From: Dermanyssus gallinae
Taxonomy: Eukaryota; Arthropoda; Arachnida; Mesostigmata; Dermanyssidae
Assembly (NCBI GenBank): GCA_003439945.1
Contig: QVRM01002192.1
Location: forward strand, 62,001-126,000
DNA: 64,000 bases
Reading direction: 5' to 3'
Shown: piece by piece, positions 12,000 to 21,669 of the stretch
Layout of the letters: each line of letters opens with the position of its first letter
How positions within the stretch are numbered: the first letter of the stretch is position 1
The notes under the pieces: generated by a model
Told to the model about the DNA's origin: nothing
What the model saw: only the letters and a program-made list of their open reading frames with translations
The model's database searches: none
Translations under genes and position numbers: made by a program

Positions 12000-12790
12000 G
12001 TAAACCCCGATTCGTCCGGTATTTCTTCACCGTCTCGGAGTTGTCTCGCTAGTGGTTTCAGCACAAGCCTGCGACACACACATATCCTTGCTGCGAGAGT
12101 CTTCCACAGGACTCAATGCGGCGCGCTTCCCATATCCCGTCCTTGGACGGTGAGCCGGACCGCCCGCATCGCTGATTGATTTATCAACGCGATTTCAGAT
12201 GTATCTCTATAATCACAGATCCTTCCTTTCGGCATCACCAACTTCTTCGCTCAAAAAAAGCATGTCTGGTTATTTTCCTAACTCCCCCAAACCTATTTTC
12301 CTCATTGTCCGTATTCCGATTTATACTATATCAAGTGTATATCTTTAAACCCGGCGGGACTTTTATCCCACACAAAGGCGTTTATGTTACTATCATGATA
12401 TTGACAGACCTTAATTTAAGTTATTTATTTAGTTCTGCCTACTTTCCGCTTCGCCTCTCCCTTTTATATTTATTATGGCAACCCGTTCAAAATGAACGTT
12501 GCGGCTACGCTTTTCTTTTGCCCTGCTTCCTCTTTTGCATCTTATGTCAACCTTTACTTCTGCCTCTCGATGCCACTGCTACCCAAGCGTCTGATGACCT
12601 GCAATGCCCCCTTGATCTTCACTGCTCATATATGTTCCCTCTCCTTCAGAAAGTAGCTCCCGTTGTCCCGATTCCTCCTGTATCTCTTGTCCCACCCTTC
12701 CCTGTATTCACATTGCTCCCTCCTATCCCTTTTGTCCCTGTCTATGTTACCCCATACTGTGTGTCTGTGTCTGCACCTTACCGTTTCTCC
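12000..12790. other. Pyrimidine-rich stretch, probably LINE 5' region
   Basis: No reliable coding signal. The plus strand is rich in C and T (strongest at 12,640-12,790), so the minus strand is purine-rich, as in low-complexity LINE leader or linker sequence. I see no promoter motif that I would defend. Confidence 0.4.
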
Positions 12791-13605
12791 CTCGTCTAAA
12801 TGCCTACCCCGCGAGCCTGAAATTTCTACTTGGGCTCGTATTTTTGGTGCGCTGCTACAGCACCTACCTCTCCGTAGTGTACTCCATCAGAGGCCAACGC
12901 ACTCCGAAAGTCCTGTTCTACTTTAGCATCCGCCACCATTGGAAGAGAACACACTGTCACTCCCACCTTTCGCTGTTTGCAAACTTGTATTAGGTCTTCA
13001 ACCTATGTGCCGACCTCATTTACAGCACCTTGCAAATCCCGGGTTTGAAAAATATCCACTATATCTACCAGTCCCTCATGAATCACCAGTCTATGTTCTA
13101 CATTATCGAACATTTTAATATTTTGCTTAGTTGCTGCCACAATATATCTTGCTTCTCGGTCCCATAGAGATAAAACAAACCCCCTTCATGTGTTAGTAAG
13201 CATCCTATTAACCTGTTTCTCTATTCTGCCTGCACTTTAATCTCCTGCAACTACCACCCGTTGTCCCACTGGTTCAATAGACACCACATTCCCTGTTTGA
13301 TCGGTTGAGCCTCGAAATATCTGTTATTTTTGTTGCTGTAACAGTTGATGTCGCTGTTATGGTTGCTGCCGTCGCTGCTGCCGTTTCTCTACTGCTATCA
13401 GCTCTTTTTCTTTCTTTTGCCGATTAGCCTCTTTCTACATGTGGGCGTATTCGCGCACCCCTCTGGCGATCTCGTTGCTGTTCCTCTATTGCTGTTGTCT
13501 GCTACCGCCGTTCGCCTTCATCGCACCGCCGTCTTTGTGTTATCTTTCTTCTTCCTCTTCGCCACTGTGGCTTAGGTCTAACACCACTGTCTCATTAAAA
13601 TTGTG
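12790..13605 (-). pseudogene. LINE ORF1 with SGNH-hydrolase-like domain
   Basis: The minus frame over about 13,290-12,800 reads 'QRVVVAGD', then a stop, then 'SAGRIEKQVNRML', 'VEHRLVIHEGLVDIVD' and 'VEDLIQVCK..KVGVTVCSLP'. This matches the order of SGNH/GDSL esterase blocks I (GDS) and III (GxND-like, here GLVD), as found in ORF1 of CR1-type and other LINEs. The residue expected to be the nucleophile serine is a TAA stop, so this copy cannot be active. Upstream, 13,560-13,330 encodes a charged Arg/Glu/Ala/Thr-rich linker. The frame ends at the LTR element's insertion site, suggesting the LTR element landed within or beside this LINE. Confidence 0.5.
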
Positions 13606-13610
13606 GCGTC

Positions 13611-14281
13611 TGTTGCCAACGGAACCGAAGAATGAAGACAGACGAAAATGCGCGGGTTCTTACACTCACTGATTCTTATTATATTTCACGATACGACAGA
13701 GAGCAATACAGCAGCGCCGCCTCTCTTCGTATTATTGCCTAGTCTAGCTTACTTACACTCTACTCAATGTCCCGGCGGTTAGCGCGAAGCTGTTTCGCCG
13801 CCAGAACTCACACACAGTACACACTTAACAATACTGCTGTGCTACTCAACTAAATATATATATGTATATATATATATAGAAATCGACCTGCTCCTGCTAG
13901 CCACGATCACTCACCACCCTAGGGCACTATCACTGCCATGCTCACGCCGTTGTCGTTGCCACGCCGTCGGACGTCCCGGTCGCCGCCGGACTGAGGGTTT
14001 GCAGAGCACGCGTTACGCCGAACACTCGGGATAGCAAGAGGGTGACCAAATGGCGCGCATCCCCTTTTATACGGCCGGCGACCGGCAACGTGACAGTGCA
14101 CGAACGTGCACTGGCGGGTTGTGGCCGACAGTGCCGTGGCGGGTTGTGGACAACAGTTCTGTAACGGGTTGTGGCCGACAGTGCTGTAACGGGTTATGGC
14201 CAACAGGCAGAGATCATCATCATCATCATCATCATGGCGCGCTAATACAAACTTCTATTTGCGGCCATCCAATATGCAACA
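13611..14281 (-). repeat. 3' LTR (671 bp), uninterrupted
   Basis: Begins TGTTGCCAACGG on the plus strand and ends ATATGCAACA. It contains the promoter TATA, a GC-rich minisatellite (unit around GGGTTGTGGCCGACAGTG, 14,115-14,215), a (CAT)n run at 14,214-14,235 and a (TA)n run near 13,853-13,879. It lacks the mariner seen in the other LTR and so records the pre-insertion site near 13,677. Confidence 0.9.
14061..14071 (-). promoter_or_regulatory. LTR TATA box (3' LTR)
   Basis: The minus strand reads TATAAAAGGGG, a strong TATA-box match. It lies downstream of the GC-rich minisatellite in LTR orientation. The equivalent site is at 17,575-17,585 in the other LTR. Confidence 0.6.
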
Positions 14282-14282
14282 G

Positions 14283-14296
14283 TCCTCCCCCTTTTC
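14283..14296 (-). promoter_or_regulatory. Polypurine tract of LTR element
   Basis: The minus strand reads GAAAAGGGGGAGGA directly before the left LTR start (AC then TGTTGC). This is the usual plus-strand priming site for reverse transcription and fixes the element's orientation. Confidence 0.8.
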
Positions 14297-14599
14297 GAGG
14301 GCTGCGGTAGCCCCTCAAAAATACCTATATTGGCTCTGTTTAGCATTTATTATGTGGCACTCTGCGAGATCAACTTTGGCTCACAACAATTTCGCCAACA
14401 GGCGTTCAGCTCTCTTAACATAGCGGTCCCCACCGAAGTGCACCGGGTAGGCACGCTTCACGCCATTCTTGGTCGACAGGGCTTCTCCACACGACCAAGG
14501 CGCCAAAATGCCCGTGGCACTCCGTCTTCCAGTAGTACTACGACGGCGCCCGCGGCGAACGGCTCGACATGGGGTCTCCCCGCCGCCGCAGAGCCATCG

Positions 14600-15199
14600 T
14601 CAGGGCCAGCAGATGCTCGGCGCGCCATCGCCTTCACAATGAGCTGCTCCGATCGCGGTAAATGTGACTACCGCGACCAAAATCTTCGTTTCACCTCCGC
14701 GCGACACGTTCATGACCATTTCTGTCTTGAAATGCTTCAGCCCGGGATTAACTTCTGCCAGGCCCTCGTCTTCGGGCGGCTCGACACGAGAGATGCTCGC
14801 GACGTCCTCCCCCGAGCACGGCTGCCGGGCCTCACGCAGCGGGTGCTGCTTCGCCCACGTGAGCTTTTCCGCCGTGAGTCGACCACTCACATCCTGCCGA
14901 TGGAACCACCTTCCAGCCTGGGCGACGGCGGCGACGATTCGAGTCAGTTTGCGCAAGCTTGAACACCCCGCTGGGTCTATTAGCGGAGATTCGCACGTTG
15001 CAACAAACACCCGACTCTCAGGAAGCTCTTCGTAGCCCTGCCCCGGCTGGAAGGCGGGGTACTGCGTCGACGGCTTCTTCAGGAACTCCACGTCCTTGGT
15101 TACGAGATGCACTGCTGCCCTTGCTGCAACCATTTCCTTTTCTTTCGTGGATGCAGACTCGGATGGCGTCACTGGATGGATGTTAGAAATCTCGACCAC
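14600..15199 (-). pseudogene. BEL/Pao-like pol remnant
   Basis: An open minus frame of about 199 codons contains 'SSLRKLTRIVA' and, some 25 residues later, 'LTAEKLTWAKQHPLREA'. Both resemble the segment between RNase H and integrase in BEL/Pao polyproteins. It continues with 'EDEGLAEVNPGLKHF'. No protease, RT or integrase catalytic core is visible, so this is a small surviving part of pol after a large deletion. Kept apart: the motif similarity is from memory of the family, and the deletion is inferred from length. Confidence 0.5.
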
Positions 15200-15304
15200 C
15201 GTTGAACTTCTTAACTTGAAAACGGGGAGCGCTGCCCCGCCCGTTGCGTTGATTTCTTGAAACGCGACTAGCCGATTTACAATCGGGCTTAGCGCTGAAC
15301 TTGA

Positions 15305-15741
15305 TTATTGACCACCGGGGCTAACGCGCCCCGGCAGTCTCGTCGATAACGATGCTCTTGCCTCTGCCCATCGTGGAGACATGTCCGGGGCGCTCGACGG
15401 CATGGTGGCGGCTAGAGTGCTACGTCGTTTGTAGACCATTAAGCCACCTTGGATTTGGCACAACGTATCTACGTATTCGGAAGATCTACCTGTTTCTAGA
15501 TCTATTTGCTCATCGCTGAGCGTACTGGCTATTTCGACCACAAAACGCTTGTCTAATTCGTGTAACCTTCGAGCTCCTCCGCTCTCAGCAGCCAACCGTT
15601 AACACGGTCCTCATTCCACTGCGTGAACCGCGGAGGCTCCTGGCTCTCATAACAAAACAACACTACGGTGGTGTCCAGTTTTGACACCGCCGCATACACT
15701 GAACGCCGAAGCGCCATCACACGACTGTCTGTCTCAGCCAT
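15305..15741 (-). pseudogene. Gag remnant of LTR element
   Basis: The first ATG after the primer-binding site on the minus strand (15,741) opens a frame of 62 codons. A second overlapping frame continues to 15,305, so a frameshift is present near 15,560. The peptides are short, acidic and helical, with no zinc knuckle visible. Position alone (just after the primer-binding site) is the main reason to call it gag. Confidence 0.5.
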
Positions 15742-15792
15742 CCTGGCTGTCGCTACGATCACTTCTACGTCCGGGCCTTTGCTACACGTCGT

Positions 15793-15810
15793 GCCCCACG
15801 TTGGGCGCCA
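15793..15810 (-). promoter_or_regulatory. Primer-binding site, tRNA-Lys type
   Basis: The minus strand reads TGGCGCCCAACGTGGGGC, three bases after the LTR end. This 18-mer is the known complement of the 3' end of tRNA-Lys1,2, the site used by several retroelements. It marks the start of minus-strand DNA synthesis. Confidence 0.9.
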
Positions 15811-15885
15811 ATATGTTGACAAAGGAACCGTAGAATGAAGACAGACGAAAATGCGCGGGTTCTTACACTCACTGATTCGTATTTA

Positions 15886-17174
15886 CAGGTAGTTCAATAA
15901 GTTCTTAGAATGAAAACCGAGAATTTTCCAAATCATGTTTTTAAATTTTTCTTATTCGATATACTCCCCGAGAAGCTCAATACACTTTTCCCACCGAAAT
16001 TTCAGAGCTTTCATACCTCTTGAGTAGAGTTCCGCGTCGTTAGACTGAAAATATGCATTGACAGCAGCCTTAACCTCTTCATTGCTGGAAAAACGCTTTC
16101 CACCGAGACTATTCTTCAAATGTCCGAAGAGGAAATAATCAGAGGGGGCCAGGTCTGGAGAATAGGAGGGTTGTTCAATAAGTTCGAACCTCAATTGGGC
16201 CAGTTTTGCCGATGCTTGCCGGGACTTGTGTGCAGGAGCATTGCCCTGGTGAAACGGGACAACCTTCTTCTGCAAAGCGGGCCGTTTCACGATGAGTTCT
16301 TGCTAACGGCAGTCCAACAGTCTTGCATAATATTCTCCTGTGATCGTTTTACAGCTCTCAAGGTAGTCGACCAGCATTATTCTACGTTGGTCTTAAAAAA
16401 CTGTAGCCATCACCTTTCCGGTCAATGCCGTTGTCCGCACCCTCTTCGGAGGTCCTTCATCAGGTGCACACCATTGGCAAGATGCTTCTTGGGTCTCGGG
16501 AGTGTAGTGATGAACCCGGCTTTCATCGACGGTCATGAATCTGCACCAAAAATCCGACAGATTGTTCGACATCTTGGCCAAATTTCGCTGTAAAGCCAAA
16601 ACAGGCGCGTCTTTTTGGCCTTGGTTGAGCAAATGCGGCAGCCATTTTGCTCTAAGCTCTTTCATCTTCAAGTTTTCGTGTAGGATAAAATGCACACTGC
16701 CTAAACTAATCCCTAATGCCTCCGCTATTTCCTTAATGTTCATTCGCTTATCTGTGCCAAGAATTTTTCGCACTTTCTCTACGTTTTTCTCATCAGTTGC
16801 CGTTTTTTGGCCTCCTGGACGTAGTTCATCCTCGGTGCTCCTGCGACCTCTTTTAACACATTAATCCAGTTGGAAACAGTGGCAAAACATGGCGCAGAGT
16901 CACTGTACGTCTCGTCTAACTCAATTTTTACTTGGGTCGCATTCCAACCTTTGAAATAAAAATGCTTGATAACCACTCGAAACACTTTTTTCTCCATTTT
17001 TAAAAATCACGCCGATACGTTGCACGGGAAAAGCTATCAAACGAAATCGCAACGGCCAATCACCATAATATATTGAGTGCTAGCAGTCGAAAAGTTGCAG
17101 TTCCTATTAGCGGTGAAAGCGTGCCAAAATTCGAATTCTAAAAAGCTCATTCTAAGAACTTATTGAACTACCTG
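15886..17174 (-). mobile_element. Mariner (DD34D) transposon, copy 1
   Basis: The termini are inverted repeats CAGGTAGTTCAATAAGTTCT and its complement, flanked by TA on each side (15,884-15,885 and 17,175-17,176). The length of 1,289 bp is normal for mariner. The minus strand encodes a broken transposase: N-terminal helix-turn-helix from 16,997, middle part 16,773-16,393, C-terminal part 16,290-15,952 with 'YSPDLAPSDYFLF'. It is inserted in the 5' LTR of the BEL-like element. Confidence 0.95.
15952..16997 (-). pseudogene. Mariner transposase, broken
   Basis: The family's DD34D triad can be followed. The first Asp is in 'MTVDESRVHHYTPETQ'. The second position reads Gly in 'FHQGNAPAHKS', where the other copy has Asp. 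The third Asp is in 'PDLAPSDY'. The middle frame opens from an in-frame Met, and frame changes near 16,775 and 16,300-16,390 break the ORF. The substituted second Asp alone should abolish cleavage. The cut-and-paste role is known for the family, and inactivity is inferred from these lesions. Confidence 0.9.
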
Positions 17175-17359
17175 TATTATATTTCACGATACGACAGAGA
17201 GCAATACGGCAGCGCCGCCTCTCTTCGTATTATTGCCTAGTCTAGCTCACTTACACTCTACTCAATGTCCCGGCGGTTAGCGCGAAGCTGTTTCGCCGCC
17301 AGAACTCACACACAGTACACACTTAACAATACTGCTGTGCTACTCAACTACAACTCTGC

Positions 17360-17397
<38 letters not shown>

Positions 17398-17574
17398 CGA
17401 CCTGCTCCTGCTAGCCACGATCACTCACCACCCTAGGGCACTATCACTGCCACGCTCACGCCGTTGTTGCTGCCACGCCGTCGGAGGTCCCGGTCGCCGC
17501 CGGACTGAGGGTTTGCAGAGCACGCGTTGCGCTGAACGCTTGGGATAGCAAGAGAGTGACAAAATGGCGCGCAT

Positions 17575-17585
17575 CCCCTTTTATA
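17575..17585 (-). promoter_or_regulatory. LTR TATA box (5' LTR)
   Basis: TATAAAAGGGG on the minus strand, at the same place as in the 3' LTR. In the 5' LTR the downstream part of the transcript would run into the mariner. Confidence 0.6.
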
Positions 17586-17915
17586 CGGCCGGCGACCGGC
17601 AACGTGACAGTGCACGAACGTGCACTGGCGGGTTGTGGCCAACAGTGCCGTGGCGGGTTGTGGCCGACAGTGCCGTGGCGGGTTGTGGCCGACAGTGCCG
17701 TGGCGGGTTGTGGCCGACAGTGCTGTAACGGGTTGTGGCCAACAGGCAGAGATCATCATCATCATGGCGCGCTAATACAAACTTCTATTCCATGGCCATC
17801 CAATATGCAACAGCGTCGTTTTCGCTAAGCGTACGCTGCAATGCTCTTGTGTCATGTGCTCGCAGACCATGTGGACTTATTACTAGGTATTATATTATAA
17901 GGTTGGAGTACTGTC

Positions 17916-18092
17916 GAGCCCGGTGGCGTGGTGGATTAAGTCTTCGCCTCGCAACCGGAGGAGACACACAGGTGAGCGGGTTCGAGCCCCACCGTTGCAC
18001 ATTTTATTTATGGGGGTCCGTCTATGAAGCAATGTGGAAAACAGTTCCGTGGACGTTAAATCTTGGCTGAGGGTCAGCCCGAAAACTTTACC
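17916..18092 (+). repeat. tRNA-derived SINE, family 1 (plus)
   Basis: A-box-like TGGCGTGGTGG at 17,924-17,934 and B box GGTTCGAGCCC at 17,979-17,989. These are followed by the shared non-tRNA body (GTTGCACATTTTATTTATGG, GGGGTCCGTCTATGAAGCAA) and the GTCAGCCCG tail. A short repeat, ACTGTC, on both sides (17,910-17,915 and 18,093-18,098) may be the target duplication. Confidence 0.85.
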
Positions 18093-18196
18093 ACTGTCTC
18101 CTCTTTAATAGCGCGACTCTCGTTTTCATCCTTTTTCCTAGTTTATTTTTGCCATTTCTGCGATATTTCCCTTTACTGTTGACGTTGTCTCTTCAA

Positions 18197-18421
18197 CTAT
18201 TTCATGGATGTCGCAACTGCGCCGTTGTTTTTGTTATCGTTCACTTTAAGCTTTATCATCTTTATCACCACGGGCGCGCTTCTCCTTCTCCTCAACTGGG
18301 CCTCTCTCTCCTCGATTCTCTTTAGCCTCTGCTGGAAATATGTAATAATGTTTGGCCAGCGATCCTGCATAGCTTGAGCCGTATCGCAGCACGTCTTGGC
18401 GCTTTTCTTCGCCAGCTCCAT
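18197..18421 (-). pseudogene. Unrecognised helical ORF, possible LINE ORF1 N-terminus
   Basis: The 74-codon minus frame is lysine/arginine/glutamate-rich, with a coiled-coil-like stretch 'QQRLKRIEEREAQLRRRR'. I do not recognise it. It lies on the same strand as the SGNH-type ORF1 that is cut at 13,605 by the LTR element, so it could be the other side of that interrupted ORF. This is a guess from position. Confidence 0.25.
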
Positions 18422-18548
18422 CTCCGCTGTCAGTCGTGGTTTCGTCTCATAGATGGCGCAGCCTATATATGGAGGGCTGCGCTTAGTAATCTTCCTTTTC
18501 TATAACACTCTCCACAAATACATACGGACAGTAAACTGGCCGGCACGT

Positions 18549-18586
18549 ATCTTATGCTGCCACACGCACGTGTGGCAGCTTAAGAT
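18549..18586. other. Short near-perfect hairpin
   Basis: The arms 18,549-18,566 and 18,569-18,586 (CTTATGCTGCCACACG against CGTGTGGCAGCTTAAG) pair with one mismatch around a 2-nt spacer. Purpose unknown. Confidence 0.5.
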
Positions 18587-18599
18587 TCCTTTGGATTGG

Positions 18600-20320
18600 G
18601 CGTTATTGACCCTATACCACCTGGCAATGATCCAGCATCACTTACTATATGGAGAATTGGTCACTCACCTAAAGACACTTAAATACTGTTGTTACGCACG
18701 ACATTTCCGATCTCGAGCGTTGATCATTTGGCGCCGCAGGATTAGTTATTTTGGAGCGCGCTAACAGACGCCACTCGTCTCAGATATGATCAATTTGCTA
18801 CAGGTCAACGGCCTCAGGTCAGAATACGACGACATTACGCGCACTAATAAGAAACATGAATCTGTGTAGAAAACAAGAGTGAAACTTATACGATGAATAA
18901 ACTAGGTCAAGAGGTGAGAGGGACAAGCTAAAGGTGCGGCGTGGTTCGTAATGCTAACCGAGATCGAACCGAATAGTCACTCGCAAACCAGCAGTCAACG
19001 GGAGTGGTTAGCTGCCACTCTATAAGGTAGCCGTGGGATATCTCGCCTTTGGGGAGATACCCAAACCCCAGTTCGTACCACCTTCGCTTGGCTGCCTAGG
19101 ATCCTCGCAATCCACCCCCCGATCTAATTGTTGTCAATTAGTAATAAGCGTTAGGTACGCAACAACTGTGTTAACTCACTTTAGCTAAGCACCCGTTAGA
19201 ATTTGAATGCGCGGCGAACCGCTCGGAGATTCCCGACTGCTGCGTGGGTGGTTTCGTTATGCTTCGCACTGCTGAAACGGCCTTAACGAAGCTTCACTGC
19301 GGCCTGGCTTCTTACCCCTCCATTGCACGAAACACACAATACACGGAAATAATCACCGAACTTGACGCATCATTTTGGTATGCCACTCTCTGGGTTTTCC
19401 TTCCCGCATTCACACAAGCAAGCGCAACCCCTCGGAGCTCCATCTATGCAAGTTTCGTACTTCTTGGCGCCAAATCACTGACTACTCTTCGGTTCTTGTT
19501 GCCACATGCAAGTGTGCGCGTGATAAGTCGGCTCATACAGTATGTGTGTGCGCATGGATTGACAAAAAGGACTCTGACACGGGCCGAGTGAATTCTTTTG
19601 CAATGCATACGAGGGTGCACGAGAAAAGGGAGATATGACGTATATGAACGGCCATTACTCCGATGCATCCCGAAAGAAAGCATCCGAGTACAAAGTCCTA
19701 CAGAAAATCCTAAAATTAAGATGAAAGAAGATGTTTCCACCAATAGCAGCCGTATTGGCAGCTAACACAGATAGCAAACGGTTTTCTTAGACAACACCTT
19801 CGCTCTTCGCCGGTCACACTCAGTCGCATCAGTAAGGAACAGAGAGATACGCTAGTGTCAATCACATTCTTTAATGTGTATTGGCCTAAATATAGTTTCT
19901 TCTTTATTATATAATATTTAGGGCTATGTTTGTGTATACTCGATTGACCAACTCAAGTATGTTATAGGCGAGGACCATGGCTTCTATTTTGATGAAGATC
20001 ATGTTAAGCTTGTCAAAAAGAAACGATTAGCTGAGGATTGTGTCCAACTCCGAGGGAGGAGCCGGGCACAGCCTGAGTCTCTCTGCGTGTGCGCGTAATG
20101 GAAATTTTTATTTGGCGATGCCTTACAACGGGCGTCCTCCTGCGGGACTGCCCTGTGAGTCTTTCGTCTTTTCTGGTAAAGAATGAAAGGAAGCCGGGAG
20201 TAGCAGATCTTAGATGGGGTCATTGAATTAAAAGAACCTGCGGACTACGCTATCGAGTTGCCGATAGACAGAACATCTTATAAATTCGTTTTATGTTATT
20301 TAATTTTTTGAAGAAGGGTA
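18600..20320. other. No recognised gene
   Basis: Open frames at 19,244-19,640 contain a cysteine/histidine-poor peptide ending 'SFAMHTRVHEKRE', which vaguely recalls a zinc-finger linker but lacks the paired cysteines. Nothing else stands out. Confidence 0.4.
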
Positions 20321-20334
20321 AAATGCAGTTACGC

Positions 20335-20500
20335 ACTACCGATACGAGTAGGAAATATTGAATTCCATCTCGAGCTGTCCAACTCGACCCCAGCGGATGG
20401 ATGTTACGCCGCTGAGATCCATGCCCACTAAACGCACCTCCCTTAAACTTCACTCTCAGATGGCCCAGATCTTCATAGAACAGTGCTGTGGGCCGACAGA
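20335..20500 (-). repeat. tRNA-like SINE, family 2 (minus)
   Basis: Shares with 28.2 and 29.2 kb the order GGTGCGTTTAGTGGGCATGG (minus-strand A-box region), then a B-box-like GGTCGAGTT, and on the other side a body with GGGCCATCTGAGAGTGAAG. Degenerate. Confidence 0.5.
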
Positions 20501-20825
20501 CAGGACTAATATGGTGACATGTCGGTGATCTCGGCCATAGGATGCAGCACCATATTGTGTGCGGGCTTCGAGTATGCTTCGGTTTCTTACCCGAATGTAA
20601 GCCAAGCCAAAATTGATCCGTTTGGTATCAAAGGAATGCAAAAAGAGGAGGTTGGCCTCTAAAGCTAAAAAATCGCCTTACGGAGCATAACACCCAATCC
20701 GTTTCTCATGTAAAACAATATGTTCACGTTATTGTTGTTAAGTGGTGATAATTCGTACCTCCTCTTTGGTGATTGATATTGGGACTCCACGTATCCCGGC
20801 TTTAAAGACTTTAATGAACCTCCTG

Positions 20826-20973
20826 TCACCAAATATTCTGCATTATATTGCCTGAAGTATCTTCTTGTAAAGTAAGAGTGAAATAACCAAAAATGGTTGT
20901 AGTGAGCAATTTATCTTGACATTTCTTCATCAAATCTGCGATTGCAAGAAACTCAGTCAATCTACCGAGAAAA
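20826..20973 (-). other. Candidate host exon, BTB-like peptide
   Basis: The minus strand has a pyrimidine tract and CACACAG acceptor before 'GVYTFLGRLTEFLAIADL', then 'MKKCQDKLL'. The pattern (aliphatic...'A.ADL...C...L') resembles the end of a BTB domain. The frame runs on to a stop near 20,826 and no convincing donor is seen. This may be chance or a retroposed fragment. Confidence 0.25.
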
Positions 20974-21240
20974 GTATACACACCTGTGTGTTTGGAAAAA
21001 AATAACAGTATCAAAGTTGAAAAATGTTGTAGTAAAAATAATTCTCAAGAAATAAACTTTTCAATTCTCATATTGTGAACCCTTGCGGGGTTCTCATATT
21101 TTGCCGTACCCGAACATTATCCTGCTTACCTGTGCTAGTAAGAAATCTTTATCAAATAAGCTCGAAATTATGCTCGCAAGATAGCCACCAACCCCTGCGT
21201 GTCGGAATGCACCGTCGAAATGTTCCTGTGAACGAACCAG

Positions 21241-21660
21241 GTGTGTAGGTCGACAGCTGATGTTTTGGCGGCCAGTCATGCTACTCTTAGCGTGCTGAAC
21301 CTGGCTACCCCAGCATACGCTTCAAATTGCCTTTTCCGTCAGCTGCGCTGCCTTTCTTTATATAAAGTTTTATTTGACACTCTTTTTCCGTTGAGCGGTG
21401 ACAAAACTAGCGTTGTCCTTCTCGTCTTACTTCTGCGGTCTTCGTTGGCGACTTGTGGCCGCTACGACGGTGTTGTTGTTGTCGCCGCTACCACCATTAC
21501 TGCTGCTGTTAAGCTCAGCTGCTCTTAACACTGGAGAGGCTGCTTTAGCGGTGCTGTCACGGGTCGGCTTTGCTGATTCAAGCCGACTTCTGCTATCCGT
21601 CAACCGTGCCTACTTTATTCTTTGCACTAGTTCGGCACCAATTCAAAAATTCCGCTGCTA
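21241..21660 (-). repeat. LINE 5'/ORF1 region, family A-like (minus)
   Basis: This stretch shares many short blocks with the complement of 55,450-55,740. Examples are a CAGCTGAYGTTTT motif, CCCAGCATACRCTTCAA, CAGCTGCGCTG and TCTTTAGCGAC-like runs, in the same order. The 55-kb copy leads into a LINE endonuclease, so I read both as the ORF1/leader region. The minus strand here is purine- and CAG-rich. Confidence 0.5.
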
Positions 21661-21669
21661 GAAGTCATT

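Larger units (their letters stand above)
13611..17812 (-). mobile_element. BEL/Pao-like LTR retrotransposon, internally deleted, nested mariner
   Basis: Two LTRs with TGTTG...CAACA ends flank a 1.53-kb interior. The flanks carry a perfect 5-bp target duplication GCGTC (13,606-13,610 and 17,813-17,817). Orientation is minus: a primer-binding site abuts the right LTR and a polypurine tract abuts the left LTR. The interior keeps a gag start and a short stretch resembling BEL/Pao pol. Complete elements of this type are several kilobases longer, so most of pol has been lost. The right (5') LTR contains a mariner. Family assignment rests on the pol remnant and is less certain than the structure. 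Confidence 0.85.
15814..17812 (-). repeat. 5' LTR interrupted by mariner
   Basis: Same sequence as the 3' LTR, starting TGTTGACAAAGG and ending ATATGCAACA, with the mariner at 15,886-17,174. Without the mariner it would be about 708 bp. Its excess over the other LTR comes mainly from a longer (TA)n run (17,362-17,392) and extra minisatellite units (17,625-17,745). It has a shorter CAT run (four units). Confidence 0.9.

Noticed and set aside
12176..12926. 207-aa hydrophobic plus-strand frame
   Set aside because: It is the complement of a purine-rich region beside LINE ORF1 sequence. No motif or splice context.
14213..14235. CAT repeat read as a polyhistidine-coding segment
   Set aside because: It is a short microsatellite in an LTR, shorter in the other LTR, and not in a credible ORF.
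14330..14962. 210-aa plus-strand frame inside the LTR element
   Set aside because: It is antisense to the pol remnant, which has family-like motifs and agrees with the primer-binding-site orientation.
17916..18092. Functional tRNA gene
   Set aside because: The A-box region is imperfect, the acceptor stem does not close, and the conserved body continues past the tRNA part as in the other SINE copies.
19375..19638. Possible C2H2 zinc finger ('SFAMHTRVHEKRE')
   Set aside because: The paired cysteines are missing or misplaced and no second finger is present.
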